From an uncultured Rhodospirillaceae bacterium (GTDB taxonomy: Bacteria; Pseudomonadota; Alphaproteobacteria; Dongiales; Dongiaceae), in the NCBI GenBank assembly GCA_902826565.1, contig CADEFF010000021.1, positions 1 through 46,714 on the forward strand: DNA of 46,714 nt, written 5' to 3'. A program made the translations under genes and the position numbers. The notes below the pieces were generated by a model, which saw only the letters and a list, made by a program, of their open reading frames with translations, made no database searches and was not told where the DNA came from. Below, piece by piece: positions 1 through 7,789 of the stretch. The stretch's first letter is position 1; each line of letters starts with the position of its first letter.

Positions 1-264
1 GAGCCGGCGGAGGCGCATCTCTGCTGCGGCTCGGCCGGGACCTACAACATCCTTCAGCCCGAGCTCGCGGCGAAGCTCGGTGCGCGCAAGGCGGGCCATC
101 TCGCGGCCACCCGCACCGCCGCCATCGCCACCGGCAATATCGGCTGCATCACCCAGCTTGCGGCCCATATGGACATGCCGGTGCTGCATACGGTCGAGCT
201 GCTGGACTGGGCGACCGGCGGCCCGCTGCCGCCGGCGCTGGCGAAATCGCGATCCACGGCCTGA
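1..264 (+). CDS. glcF: Glycolate oxidase iron-sulfur subunit GlcF, C-terminal part
   Basis: The gene is cut by the left edge; 87 codons remain and end in TGA. The fragment opens with the second CCG-type motif (CCGSAGTYNIL), the cysteine-rich domain that coordinates an Fe-S cofactor in GlcF, GlpC and heterodisulfide-reductase relatives. It is followed by the conserved GNIGCITQLA and the region before the C-terminus (MPVLHTVELLDWATGG) typical of GlcF. GlcF passes electrons from the flavin subunits GlcD and GlcE during oxidation of glycolate to glyoxylate at the membrane. glcD and glcE would be expected just left of the window. A lactate-utilisation LldE-like protein is the main alternative, but the tail fits GlcF better. 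Confidence 0.85.
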   Translation, partial: EPAEAHLCCGSAGTYNILQPELAAKLGARKAGHLAATRTAAIATGNIGCITQLAAHMDMPVLHTVELLDWATGGPLPPALAKSRSTA

Positions 265-309
265 CCCCGCAGCGCATAGGCAGGTCAACCACCGTCCGCT
301 CGATGTCAC

Positions 310-410
310 CCTCGTGCTTGACACGAGGTCCATGGCACCGCCGCTGGCGCCGTGGGGCGTCGAGGCTCCAAACTCGCAGGTCTATGGATGCCCGGATCAA
401 ATGTCCGAGC
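310..410. repeat. Inverted pair of REP-like palindromes
   Basis: The 172-base gap between two convergent genes holds two small hairpins. The first is CCTCGTG, loop CTTGA, CACGAGG (310-328), a perfect 7-bp stem. The second is GCCCGGA, 7-base loop, TCCGAGC (390-410), 6 of 7 pairs. Flanks match in inverted orientation: GTCA before and a TCCATGG-like word after the first stem; ATGGAT before and ATGAC after the second. The arms differ in sequence but keep pairing, which suggests a structured repeat element. It resembles the GTCATGCCCGG...CCGGGCATCCAT intergenic repeats common in Alphaproteobacteria; that comparison is from memory. Confidence 0.5.
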
Positions 411-436
411 ATGACGAAGGGCGGAGGGAGGGCGTT

Positions 437-1528
437 TCAACTCCCGGCCAGCCCTTTCACCAGGCGGCGGCTGACATCGACGGCGCGGTCCCAGACCATC
501 GCCTTCCAGTCGTCCTTGTCGGGATAGAAGGCGCCGCGGATCTGGCTCTTGATCGCGCGGCCCTGCGGCGAATCGAGCTTGCCATGCACATGGAGCCAGT
601 TGTCGGCGCGCACCGCATCGACCATGTCCTTGAGCGGGAGCGTGCCGTATTCGAGCGTGACGCCGGCGATCTCGACGACGGGCGGCGCCACCATCTCCAT
701 GCCGGTCACGGTGTCGCCCTCGACCACGGCCGAGGAGGAGGTGCCGCCCTCGTTCGAGGTGGCCTCGCCGCCGAACCAGTCGACGATCTTCCGGAATCCC
801 GGACGCTCGATGCGGTGCCCGTTGATGATCTCGCCGACGCCATAGGGGCCGAGGCCGCTATGGAGGTCGATCACGCCGATCTTGCGCGCATGCTGCGCGA
901 GCCGGCGGGTGAGCTGCGTGAGTAGCTGGTTCGACCAGCTCGCCGCCGTGCCGCCATAGAAGACGCCGTCCTTGTGCCGATACTGCCCGGCGGTGATCGC
1001 CGATTGCAGCGCGGCCGCGCCATGCGTCCCGCCATAGGCCTGCAGCACCGCATCGGCCTCGGCGCGTCCCGTCGGCGACCAGTCGCGCGGGCAGATCGCA
1101 TCCTTCAGCGTCTCATAAGGCTCGTTCGCCGGATGCGGCTTCCCGTGATCGACGAAGTTCCGGTTGAGATCGATGTTGCTTTCGTTGGTGCGGCGAACCC
1201 AGGCGAAGCCGAACGGGTTCAGCGCATGCAGTACCACGGCGCCCATGCCGGCCGGCAGCTCGCGAGGGAAGCCGTTGCTGAGCCAGCCGACCTCGACGCC
1301 CGATCCGAGGAATCCTTCGGCGCCATGCGTCGCCGACAGGATCAGCAGCATCCGCTCCGCCTTCTCGGGCCCGAACCAGGCGAGATCGCTCCAGAGCTCC
1401 TCGCCACCCGGACCCCTCGCGGGGTTTTGATGGCTGTTCACCCGCGCGCCCGCGGCGAAGGCGGCGTCGCGGAACTTGCCGCGAGCTTCCTTGTAAGTGC
1501 TTGAGAAATATGTCGATGCAGCGGACAT
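437..1528 (-). CDS. DUF2817 family protein, M14-like zinc carboxypeptidase fold
   Basis: The 363-residue protein belongs to the DUF2817 group, relatives of M14 zinc carboxypeptidases. Metal-site candidates are visible: His68 and Glu71 in ATHGAEGF, His222 in IDLHSGLG, and a possible catalytic Glu292 in TLEYGT. The NESNIDLNRNF segment (114-124) matches the M14 substrate-binding Asn-Arg region. No signal peptide is seen, so it is probably cytoplasmic. I start at the ATG at 1528 because homology begins there and a GAGG lies just upstream; the open frame extends 33 codons further to 1627 without recognisable sequence. Its substrate is unknown; an amidohydrolase or peptidase activity is inferred from the fold. 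It is divergent from the TPR gene at 1639. Confidence 0.8.
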   Translation of the reverse strand: MSAASTYFSSTYKEARGKFRDAAFAAGARVNSHQNPARGPGGEELWSDLAWFGPEKAERMLLILSATHGAEGFLGSGVEVGWLSNGFPRELPAGMGAVVLHALNPFGFAWVRRTNESNIDLNRNFVDHGKPHPANEPYETLKDAICPRDWSPTGRAEADAVLQAYGGTHGAAALQSAITAGQYRHKDGVFYGGTAASWSNQLLTQLTRRLAQHARKIGVIDLHSGLGPYGVGEIINGHRIERPGFRKIVDWFGGEATSNEGGTSSSAVVEGDTVTGMEMVAPPVVEIAGVTLEYGTLPLKDMVDAVRADNWLHVHGKLDSPQGRAIKSQIRGAFYPDKDDWKAMVWDRAVDVSRRLVKGLAGS

Positions 1529-1601
1529 CGGACCTCGCTTCGGCGGCCGGCGATGAGACGACTGTCGGGCCGCGAGCGCGTCGGTGGCAAGCGGTTTCCG
1601 G

Positions 1602-1632
1602 TTGCCTCGTTCGCGGGCCGCGCGCACATAAT
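1602..1632 (+). promoter_or_regulatory. Candidate promoter placing the start codon at the transcript end
   Basis: TTGCCT (1602-1607) and CATAAT (1627-1632) are separated by 19 bases. The -10-like box ends six bases before the ATG at 1639 and no Shine-Dalgarno sequence is present there, so transcription would begin near or at the start codon. The spacing is longer than the usual 17, so this is weak. Confidence 0.25.
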
Positions 1633-1638
1633 CGCCGC

Positions 1639-2193
1639 ATGGTTCGCGCCGCCGCGAGTCTCGTTTTCGCCTGTCTCCTGCTGCTCGCGCCTGCGGCCCT
1701 GGCGGATCAGACGGATGCCCGGCTTCCCGATCTCTTCGCCCGGCTCAAGGCGGCGCCGAGCGAAGCCGCGGCCGATCCGATCGAGGCCGAGATCTGGAAC
1801 ATCTGGACCGACGCCGAGGATGCCGAGCTCGACCGGCTGATGGGCGAGGGGATCGCCGCGATGAACGCGCGGGACCCGAAGACCGCGCTCGAGGATTTCA
1901 CCAAGCTCACCCGGCTTGCGCCGGATTTCGCCGAAGGCTGGAACAAGCGCGCGACGCTGCTCTATCTGCTCGGACAGTACGAGGCGTCCATGGCCGACAT
2001 CGACCGGACGCTGGCGCTGGAGCCGCGGCATTTCGGCGCGCTCTCCGGGCTCGGCCTCATCCAGATGACGCTGGAGCATGACGAGGAGGCGCTCGACGCC
2101 TTCGAGCGTGCGCTCGCCATCCATCCGCAGATGAGCGGCCCGCGCGCCAATGTGGAGCTGCTGAAAGAGCGCCTCAAGGGCAAGACGATCTAG
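1639..2193 (+). CDS. Exported tetratricopeptide-repeat protein
   Basis: The 184-residue protein starts with a clear Sec signal peptide: basic MVR, a hydrophobic run and an ALA-D cleavage site near residues 20-23. Two to three TPR units follow (about 75-175), with the TPR consensus visible in FAEGWNKRATLLYLLGQYEASMADIDRTLALEPRHFGAL read as helix pairs. It is therefore a small periplasmic protein-interaction module; partner and role cannot be told from sequence. The ATG at 1639 is chosen because it gives the signal peptide; the open frame extends upstream to 1501 over the divergent gene. No clear ribosome site precedes it. It ends 10 bases from the convergent oxidoreductase gene. Confidence 0.8.
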   Translation: MVRAAASLVFACLLLLAPAALADQTDARLPDLFARLKAAPSEAAADPIEAEIWNIWTDAEDAELDRLMGEGIAAMNARDPKTALEDFTKLTRLAPDFAEGWNKRATLLYLLGQYEASMADIDRTLALEPRHFGALSGLGLIQMTLEHDEEALDAFERALAIHPQMSGPRANVELLKERLKGKTI

Positions 2194-2203
2194 CCGCTCT
2201 CCG

Positions 2204-4267
2204 CTATTCCGCGGCCGAGGCGGTCGGCCGGTCCGCCGCCGCTTCCTGCGGCAGGATCTCGACCTCGACCCCGTGGACGGCGGTGCTCTCGCCCATGTCG
2301 GTCTTGCGGCCGGGATTGAGGCAATTGACGTTGGCGTGACCCCGCGCGCCCTTGATCCAGCGGCTCTTGCTGGCGAGCGCGACGCCGCGCGGCACCACGG
2401 GCGCCACGGCGAGCCGCATCGCGAGCTCGCCGGTCTCGTTGCGGAGCCTGACCGTGGCGCCGGCCTCGAGGCCGAGGGCGGTGGCGTCCTCCGGATGAAG
2501 CGTGACCCCCTCCTCGCCGTTCTTCTGGGCGATGAGCGGGTCGTTGCCGTAGCTCGAGTTCATCAGCCAGGCCGAGGCCGGCGACAGCAGCCGGAACCGG
2601 CCGGATCGGGGCCGCGGATCGATCTGCGGCTGCGGCACCAGCGGGTAGCCGTCGCGCGCCGCGGCCGCGGATGCGATCTCGATCTTGCCGGAGGGGGTCG
2701 GGAATCTGCCGTCGGCGAATTGCGGAACCGGGTCCGGCCAGAGCTCGATCGTCCCGGCCCCGGCGAGGGCCTCGAACCCGCCGGTCACGCCGCAGCTCTT
2801 CGCCAGCCGGTCGAGGATCGCGGCGTCCGGCTCATAGAGCTCCGGCTCGTTGAAGCCCATCGCGCTCGCGAGCCGGCGGAAGATCTCCTGGTTCGGCAGG
2901 GCCTCGCCGATCGGCTCCATTGCCTTCGCCTGCGCCGAAAGGGTCAGGTTGAAATAGGACGAGACCATGTCGTCGAACTCGAGGAAGCTCGCTGCCGGCA
3001 GCACGATGTCGGCATGGTCGCCCGTGTCGGTCTGAAAGAGATCGATCGAGACGGTGAAGAGATCCTCGCTGCGGAGCGCGCGATGCAGCCGTTCCTGCTG
3101 CGGGTTCGACGCCGCGATGTTGATGTTCCAGCAAAGCAGCGCCTTGATGCTGCGGCCGGCCTCGAGCGTCTCCACGAGATCCATGTGGCTGAGGCTGGTG
3201 CGCGGCGTCGGGCGGAGATGCGGCGCCTCGAGATAGTCGCCGTCGATGCCCTTGCGCCCCGCGCCGTTGAGGTAGAGGAACCCGGCGCCCGGCTTGCCGA
3301 TATTGCCGGTGGCGGGCGGCAGCAGCCCGACCGCGCGGAAGATATTGCCGCCGAGCGGCTGGCGTTGCAGCCCCTGGCCGAGCCAGAGCAGCGACGGGCC
3401 CTTGCCGTAAAGACGCGCCGCTTCCGCGATGAGGGCGGCCGGCACGCCGGTCCTCGCTTCGCCCCAGGCCGGCGTGCAGGGATCGAGCAGCGGCTCGAGC
3501 TGGTCCCATCCGATCGTATGGCGCGCGAGATAATCGCGGTCGAGCAGGCCTTCCGCCCGGATCGCATGCAGCATCGCGAAGGCGAGCGCCGCGTCGGTGC
3601 CCGGGAAGGGCTGCAGATGGATGTCGGCCTCGGCCGCCGTTCCATGGCGGAAGGGGTCGACCACGATCTTCTTGCCGGGTGCTTCCTTGAGCCAGTGCTT
3701 GTGCGCATGGGGCGCCGAATGGGCGGGATTGGCGCCCCAGACGAGGATGCAGGCGGCATCGCGCGCGGCGCGCGGGTCGAAACCGACGACCGAGCTGCCA
3801 TACTGGTAGCCGAGCGCCACATGGCCCGCGAGATTGCAGATCGTGTCGGGCTCGATGTCGCTGGCGCCGAGCCGGTTGAGAAACCGCATCGGAAAGCCGC
3901 CGGCGATGAGCGAGCAGGTGCCGGTGTAATGGCAATGATAGATCGCCTGCGGCCCGTCCTCGGCGGCGATCGCCTTCAGCCGGTCGGCAACGATGCCGAT
4001 GGCCTCGTCCCAGCCGATCGGCTGGAAGCGGCCTTCGCCCTTGGGGCCGACGCGCTTCAGCGGACGGGTGAGGCGCGCGCCCGGGTCGCGGATCACGCCG
4101 TTATAGGCGATGGCGCATTTGCCGCAGAGCGCGCCGCGGCTTACCTTGTGATCGGGGTCGCCGAGCACCTTCGTGACCTTGCCGCCGCGTTTGATGACGG
4201 CGATGCCGCAGGCATCGTAGCAATCGCGCGGACAGGTGGTGCGAACGATAGTCTTCTCGCCGGGCAT
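2204..4267 (-). CDS. Molybdopterin oxidoreductase, formate dehydrogenase/DMSO reductase family
   Basis: The 687-residue protein has the full architecture of the Mo/W-bis-PGD family. The N-terminal [4Fe-4S] motif uses Cys12, Cys16, Cys20 and Cys48 (TCPRDCYDAC...LCGKC). The central molybdopterin domains run to about residue 540, and the C-terminal MGD-binding domain includes the MNSSYGNDP and NETGEL segments and ends near HANVNCLNPG. Cys144 (DTICNLAGH) is positioned where the family carries the metal-ligating residue. No Tat signal precedes the Fe-S motif, so the enzyme is likely cytoplasmic. A strong GGAGGG ribosome site lies upstream. No Fe-S or membrane partner and no cofactor-maturation gene is adjacent, so the substrate cannot be assigned. 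Confidence 0.88.
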   Translation of the reverse strand: MPGEKTIVRTTCPRDCYDACGIAVIKRGGKVTKVLGDPDHKVSRGALCGKCAIAYNGVIRDPGARLTRPLKRVGPKGEGRFQPIGWDEAIGIVADRLKAIAAEDGPQAIYHCHYTGTCSLIAGGFPMRFLNRLGASDIEPDTICNLAGHVALGYQYGSSVVGFDPRAARDAACILVWGANPAHSAPHAHKHWLKEAPGKKIVVDPFRHGTAAEADIHLQPFPGTDAALAFAMLHAIRAEGLLDRDYLARHTIGWDQLEPLLDPCTPAWGEARTGVPAALIAEAARLYGKGPSLLWLGQGLQRQPLGGNIFRAVGLLPPATGNIGKPGAGFLYLNGAGRKGIDGDYLEAPHLRPTPRTSLSHMDLVETLEAGRSIKALLCWNINIAASNPQQERLHRALRSEDLFTVSIDLFQTDTGDHADIVLPAASFLEFDDMVSSYFNLTLSAQAKAMEPIGEALPNQEIFRRLASAMGFNEPELYEPDAAILDRLAKSCGVTGGFEALAGAGTIELWPDPVPQFADGRFPTPSGKIEIASAAAARDGYPLVPQPQIDPRPRSGRFRLLSPASAWLMNSSYGNDPLIAQKNGEEGVTLHPEDATALGLEAGATVRLRNETGELAMRLAVAPVVPRGVALASKSRWIKGARGHANVNCLNPGRKTDMGESTAVHGVEVEILPQEAAADRPTASAAE

Positions 4268-4421
4268 TGGTTACCCTCCGCTGCGGGCGCAAAGCGCGAG
4301 TCTATCGACCCGGCGCGGCTCCCGTCACCCGCTTCCTGCAAGGCTGGCCAGCTCCGCTCTATCCGCATAGGTTCTTGCCCCTCCTCCCCGAAAACTCGAT
4401 GACGGCCTGCGAGCTCCAGCG

Positions 4422-5333
4422 ATGACGGACGCGGCGAAGCTGCGCGGCGACAGCCTCGTCGGCGTCGGCTATGCGCTCGCGGCCTTCGCCTGGTGGGGGC
4501 TGAACCCTTTCTACTTCAAGGCGGTCGACGCGCTGCCGGTGCTCGAAGTGGTCGGGCATCGCGTGCTCTGGTCGGTGCTGCTGCTCGCGATCTTCATCAC
4601 CGCCGGCCGGCGCTGGTCCGCCATCGCGGCGATCTTCCGCAAGCCCCGCATGGTCCTGCTGCTGGCGGCGAGCGGGATCATCCTGCTCAGCAACTGGAGC
4701 CTCTATATCTGGTCGGTGGTGAGCGACCAGCTCCTGCAGGCGAGTCTCGGCTACTACATCAATCCGCTCGTCTCCATGCTGCTGGGATTCGTGGTGCTGC
4801 GCGAGCGCATGCGGCGGGGGCAGTGGTTCGCCATCGGGCTCGCGACCCTCGGCGTGCTCAATCTCGCGATCGCCTATGGCGTCTTCCCGTGGCTTGCCCT
4901 GACCCTCGCCGTGACCTTCGGCGTCTATGGTCTGCTCCGGAAAATCGGCCCTGCCGAAAGCCTCGACGGTCTTTTCGTCGAGACCTTCCTGGTGCTCCCG
5001 ATCGCGGCGGCGCCGATCGTGTATTACGGGGTCGCCGGCGGGGATGCCTTCCTCGGCGGGACGCTCGGCACCAAGGCGCTGTTGATGCTGGCGGGGCCGG
5101 TGACGGCCATTCCGCTGCTCTGGTTCATCGCCGCGGCGAAGCGGCTGCGGCTCGCCACCCTCGGCTTCTGCCAGTATCTCAACCCGACGTTCCAGCTCGT
5201 TCTGGGTGCGTTCGTGTTCGACGAGCCCTTCACCAGCGCCCATCTGGTCACCTTTGCGCTGATCTGGACGGCGATCGCGATCTATAGTGTGGATACCTTG
5301 CGCGGCCATCGCCGTGCGATAGCCGCGGTCTGA
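4422..5333 (+). CDS. rarD: RarD-type EamA family transporter
   Basis: The 303-residue protein is hydrophobic with about ten predicted membrane helices, as expected for a drug/metabolite transporter with two EamA halves. The N-terminal GVGYALAAFAWWGLNPFYFK and EVVGHRVLWSVLLL, and the mid-protein SLGYYINPLVSMLLGFVVLRE, are characteristic of RarD. RarD was named for chloramphenicol sensitivity in related bacteria; its natural substrate is unsettled. It is the first gene of a same-strand run: the next gene begins four bases after its stop. That context suggests export or import of a metabolite handled by the two enzymes downstream, which is inference. Confidence 0.88.
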   Translation: MTDAAKLRGDSLVGVGYALAAFAWWGLNPFYFKAVDALPVLEVVGHRVLWSVLLLAIFITAGRRWSAIAAIFRKPRMVLLLAASGIILLSNWSLYIWSVVSDQLLQASLGYYINPLVSMLLGFVVLRERMRRGQWFAIGLATLGVLNLAIAYGVFPWLALTLAVTFGVYGLLRKIGPAESLDGLFVETFLVLPIAAAPIVYYGVAGGDAFLGGTLGTKALLMLAGPVTAIPLLWFIAAAKRLRLATLGFCQYLNPTFQLVLGAFVFDEPFTSAHLVTFALIWTAIAIYSVDTLRGHRRAIAAV

Positions 5334-5337
5334 CGCG

Positions 5338-6432
5338 ATGTCGCGCCTTCTGCTGATCTCGATGGGGCAGCTCACCGGCATGGTGCTGGAGGCGGTCGCG
5401 CGTCGCGGCAGCTTCGCGGAGATCGTGGTGGCGAGCCGGGACGCCGCCGCGGCCGAGCGCAAGCTCAACAATGTGCGCATCGGCGCGGCCATCGAGGGCC
5501 GCTTTCCGGCGCTCCGCGCGGTCGCGCTCGATTTCAACGAGACCGAGGCGGCCGCGCGCATCCTGCGCGAGGTTCGTCCCGACATCGCCTTCGCCGCGCC
5601 GAGCCTGATGCCCTGGTGGCGCATCGACCGGCTGGTCGCCGCCGGCAGAACGCGGCTCTCCGCCATGCCCTTCGCCGGCTGGCTCGCCTTCCATCTGGCG
5701 CCGATGCTGGCGCTCGCGCGCGCCTGGGAAGCCTCCGGTCTCGCCGCACCCTGGATCGGCGCCTCCTATCCCGATGTCGTGAATGCGATCCTGCATCGCC
5801 ATCGGGGGCGGGGGCCGCTCTGCGGCTCGGGCAATGTCGAGGAGGCGGTGCCGAAGCTCCGCTTCATGGCGGCCGAGGCGGTCGGCGCCGACCCGGCCGA
5901 GCTCGAGATCTGGCTCGTGGCGCAGCATGCGCTCGAATATCACCTCTATGCGCCGAGCCGGAGCCCCGAGCCGCCGCCCTGCCTGCTGAAGGTGCTCTGG
6001 CGCGGCCGCGACATCAGCGCCGCGGTGGCGGAGCGCCTCTACAGCCCCATGCCGATCCCCTATGACCTCGATTTCAACCGTCTGACCGCTTCGGCGACGG
6101 CGATGCTGCTCGATGCGCTGATCCGGGACATGCCGCAGCGGCTCCATGTGCCGGCGCCGAACGGGCTGCTGGGCGGCTATCCGGTGCGGGCGGCCGCCGG
6201 CCGGGTCGATCTCGACCTGCCGCCGGACTGGTCGCTCGCCATGGCCGAACGCTGCAACGAGGCGTCGATGGCCTGGGACGGCATTGCCGGCCTCGATCCG
6301 GACGGCACGGCGCATTTCACCGACCGCACGGCGGCGGAGCTCGGCGCGCTTCTTGCGGCGCCGACGGACCGGCTGCGGCCGGAAGCGGCGGGGGATTTCG
6401 CCCGGCGGCTGCTGGTGGCGCTCGGCAATTGA
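5338..6432 (+). CDS. Saccharopine-dehydrogenase-like protein
   Basis: The 364-residue protein begins with a Rossmann-like segment: beta strand MSRLLLISM, a degenerate glycine loop (GQLTG), then EIVVASRDAAAAERK and VRAVALDFNETEAAARILREV, the pattern seen in saccharopine-dehydrogenase NADP-binding domains. The usual GxGxxG is not intact, so cofactor binding is uncertain. The C-terminal half has a GLLGGYPVRA segment and a DLPPDWSLAMAERCNEAS region that I do not match to a characterised family. It starts four bases after rarD and ends 14 bases before the PLP enzyme, so the three are probably co-transcribed. A reductase acting on an amino-acid-like or imine intermediate is possible but unproven. 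Confidence 0.6.
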   Translation: MSRLLLISMGQLTGMVLEAVARRGSFAEIVVASRDAAAAERKLNNVRIGAAIEGRFPALRAVALDFNETEAAARILREVRPDIAFAAPSLMPWWRIDRLVAAGRTRLSAMPFAGWLAFHLAPMLALARAWEASGLAAPWIGASYPDVVNAILHRHRGRGPLCGSGNVEEAVPKLRFMAAEAVGADPAELEIWLVAQHALEYHLYAPSRSPEPPPCLLKVLWRGRDISAAVAERLYSPMPIPYDLDFNRLTASATAMLLDALIRDMPQRLHVPAPNGLLGGYPVRAAAGRVDLDLPPDWSLAMAERCNEASMAWDGIAGLDPDGTAHFTDRTAAELGALLAAPTDRLRPEAAGDFARRLLVALGN

Positions 6433-6446
6433 GGGGATGAGGGGAC

Positions 6447-7769
6447 ATGAGGACGACGGAATCGGAGAAGCTCTATCGCCGCGCGGTCGAGGTAATGGTG
6501 GAGGGGGTGGGTTCCGCTTCGCGCGGGCCGGCCACCTTCGGCGACTATCCGCAATATATGCGCCGCGGCGAGGGCGCCCGGCTCTACGACGTCGACGGCA
6601 ACGAATATATCGACTGGATGCTGGCCTTCGGCGCGCTGCCGCTGGGCCACGCCCATCCGAAGATCGTCGAGGTGATCGGTCGCGAGATCGCGAACGGCAC
6701 GCATTTCGCCACCGCCCTCGAGGTCGAGGTGGAGGTGGCCGAGCTGCTGACGAAGCTGCTGCCCCATGCCGAGAAGGTGCGCTTCGCCAATACCGGCACC
6801 GAGGCCGCCATGGCCTGCATTCGCCTCGCCCGCGGTCTCACCGGGCGGCGCAAGATCGTCAAGTTCGAAGGCCATTATCACGGCTGGTACGACGCCGTGC
6901 TGGTCAATACGAACCCGCAGCTTCCGGCGGCACTCGGCCATCGCTTCGATCCGGTCCGCATCGCCGATTCCTCCGGCCTCACGGTCGAGAGCTGGCGGGA
7001 CACGGTGGTGGTGCCCTGGAACGATCTCGAGGCGTTCGAGCGCGCCATGGATGCCCATGGCCGCGACGCGGCGCTCGTGGTCACCGAAGGGGTGATGGCC
7101 AATATGGGCGTGATCCCGCCGAAGCCGGGGTTCCTCAAGAAGGTGCAGGAGATCGCCAGGGCGCAGGGCGCGCTCTTCTATCTCGACGAGACGGTGACTG
7201 GCTTCCGTGTCGCCGCCGGCGGCTGCGCCGAGCTCTACGGCCTCAAGCCCGACATCGTCTCTTATGGCAAAGCCCTGGGGCAGGGCTTCCCGGTCGCCGC
7301 GATCACCGGCAGCAAGGCCGTCATGGAGGGCTTCGAATGGGGCAAGGTGCTGCATTACGGCACCCATAATTCCGGCCGTCTCGCGCTCTATGCGGCCAAG
7401 ACCATGCTGGAAGAGATGCTGAAGGACGACAAGGCCGGCTTCCGCCGGCTCGCCGATCTCGGCCAGAAGATGGCCGGCCGCATCGGCAAGATCCTCGCCG
7501 GCAACAACCGCCATCCGGCGACGGTGCAGAGCGTGACCTCGATGTTCCAGATCTTCTTCACCGAGAAGGAGAGCATCGACAGCTATCGCGATTTCTGCAG
7601 TCATGTGGACCGGCGCAAGTTCCGCGACTTCGTGCGGCTGCTGCATCGGCGGGGCATCTTCATGAGCCCGTCCAACACGCTGCACAGCCTCTCCTGCGTC
7701 GCCCATACCGACCGCGACATCGACCTGACCGCGGATGCCATCGGCGACGCGCTGGAAGAGCTGCGCTAG
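6447..7769 (+). CDS. PLP-dependent class III aminotransferase, glutamate-1-semialdehyde aminomutase-like
   Basis: The 440-residue protein is a fold-type I, class III aminotransferase. Visible marks are the NTGTEAAM phosphate-binding segment (115-122), GHYHGWYDA (142-150), the LDETVTGFR motif with Asp247 contacting the pyridine nitrogen, and Lys275 in VSYGKALGQGFP as the Schiff-base lysine. The overall pattern (VPGGVGS-like VEGVGSASRG, LPLGHAHP) resembles glutamate-1-semialdehyde 2,1-aminomutase, but the cluster contains no tetrapyrrole genes, so it is more likely an aminotransferase or aminomutase of another pathway. It lies 14 bases after the dehydrogenase-like gene and 20 bases before the glycosyltransferase gene. 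Confidence 0.85.
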   Translation: MRTTESEKLYRRAVEVMVEGVGSASRGPATFGDYPQYMRRGEGARLYDVDGNEYIDWMLAFGALPLGHAHPKIVEVIGREIANGTHFATALEVEVEVAELLTKLLPHAEKVRFANTGTEAAMACIRLARGLTGRRKIVKFEGHYHGWYDAVLVNTNPQLPAALGHRFDPVRIADSSGLTVESWRDTVVVPWNDLEAFERAMDAHGRDAALVVTEGVMANMGVIPPKPGFLKKVQEIARAQGALFYLDETVTGFRVAAGGCAELYGLKPDIVSYGKALGQGFPVAAITGSKAVMEGFEWGKVLHYGTHNSGRLALYAAKTMLEEMLKDDKAGFRRLADLGQKMAGRIGKILAGNNRHPATVQSVTSMFQIFFTEKESIDSYRDFCSHVDRRKFRDFVRLLHRRGIFMSPSNTLHSLSCVAHTDRDIDLTADAIGDALEELR

Positions 7770-7789
7770 CGCCGCGGATCGCCGACGCC

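Noticed and set aside
2273-4402. A 709-codon plus-strand frame
   Set aside because: It is antisense to the molybdopterin oxidoreductase, whose Fe-S and cofactor motifs are intact.
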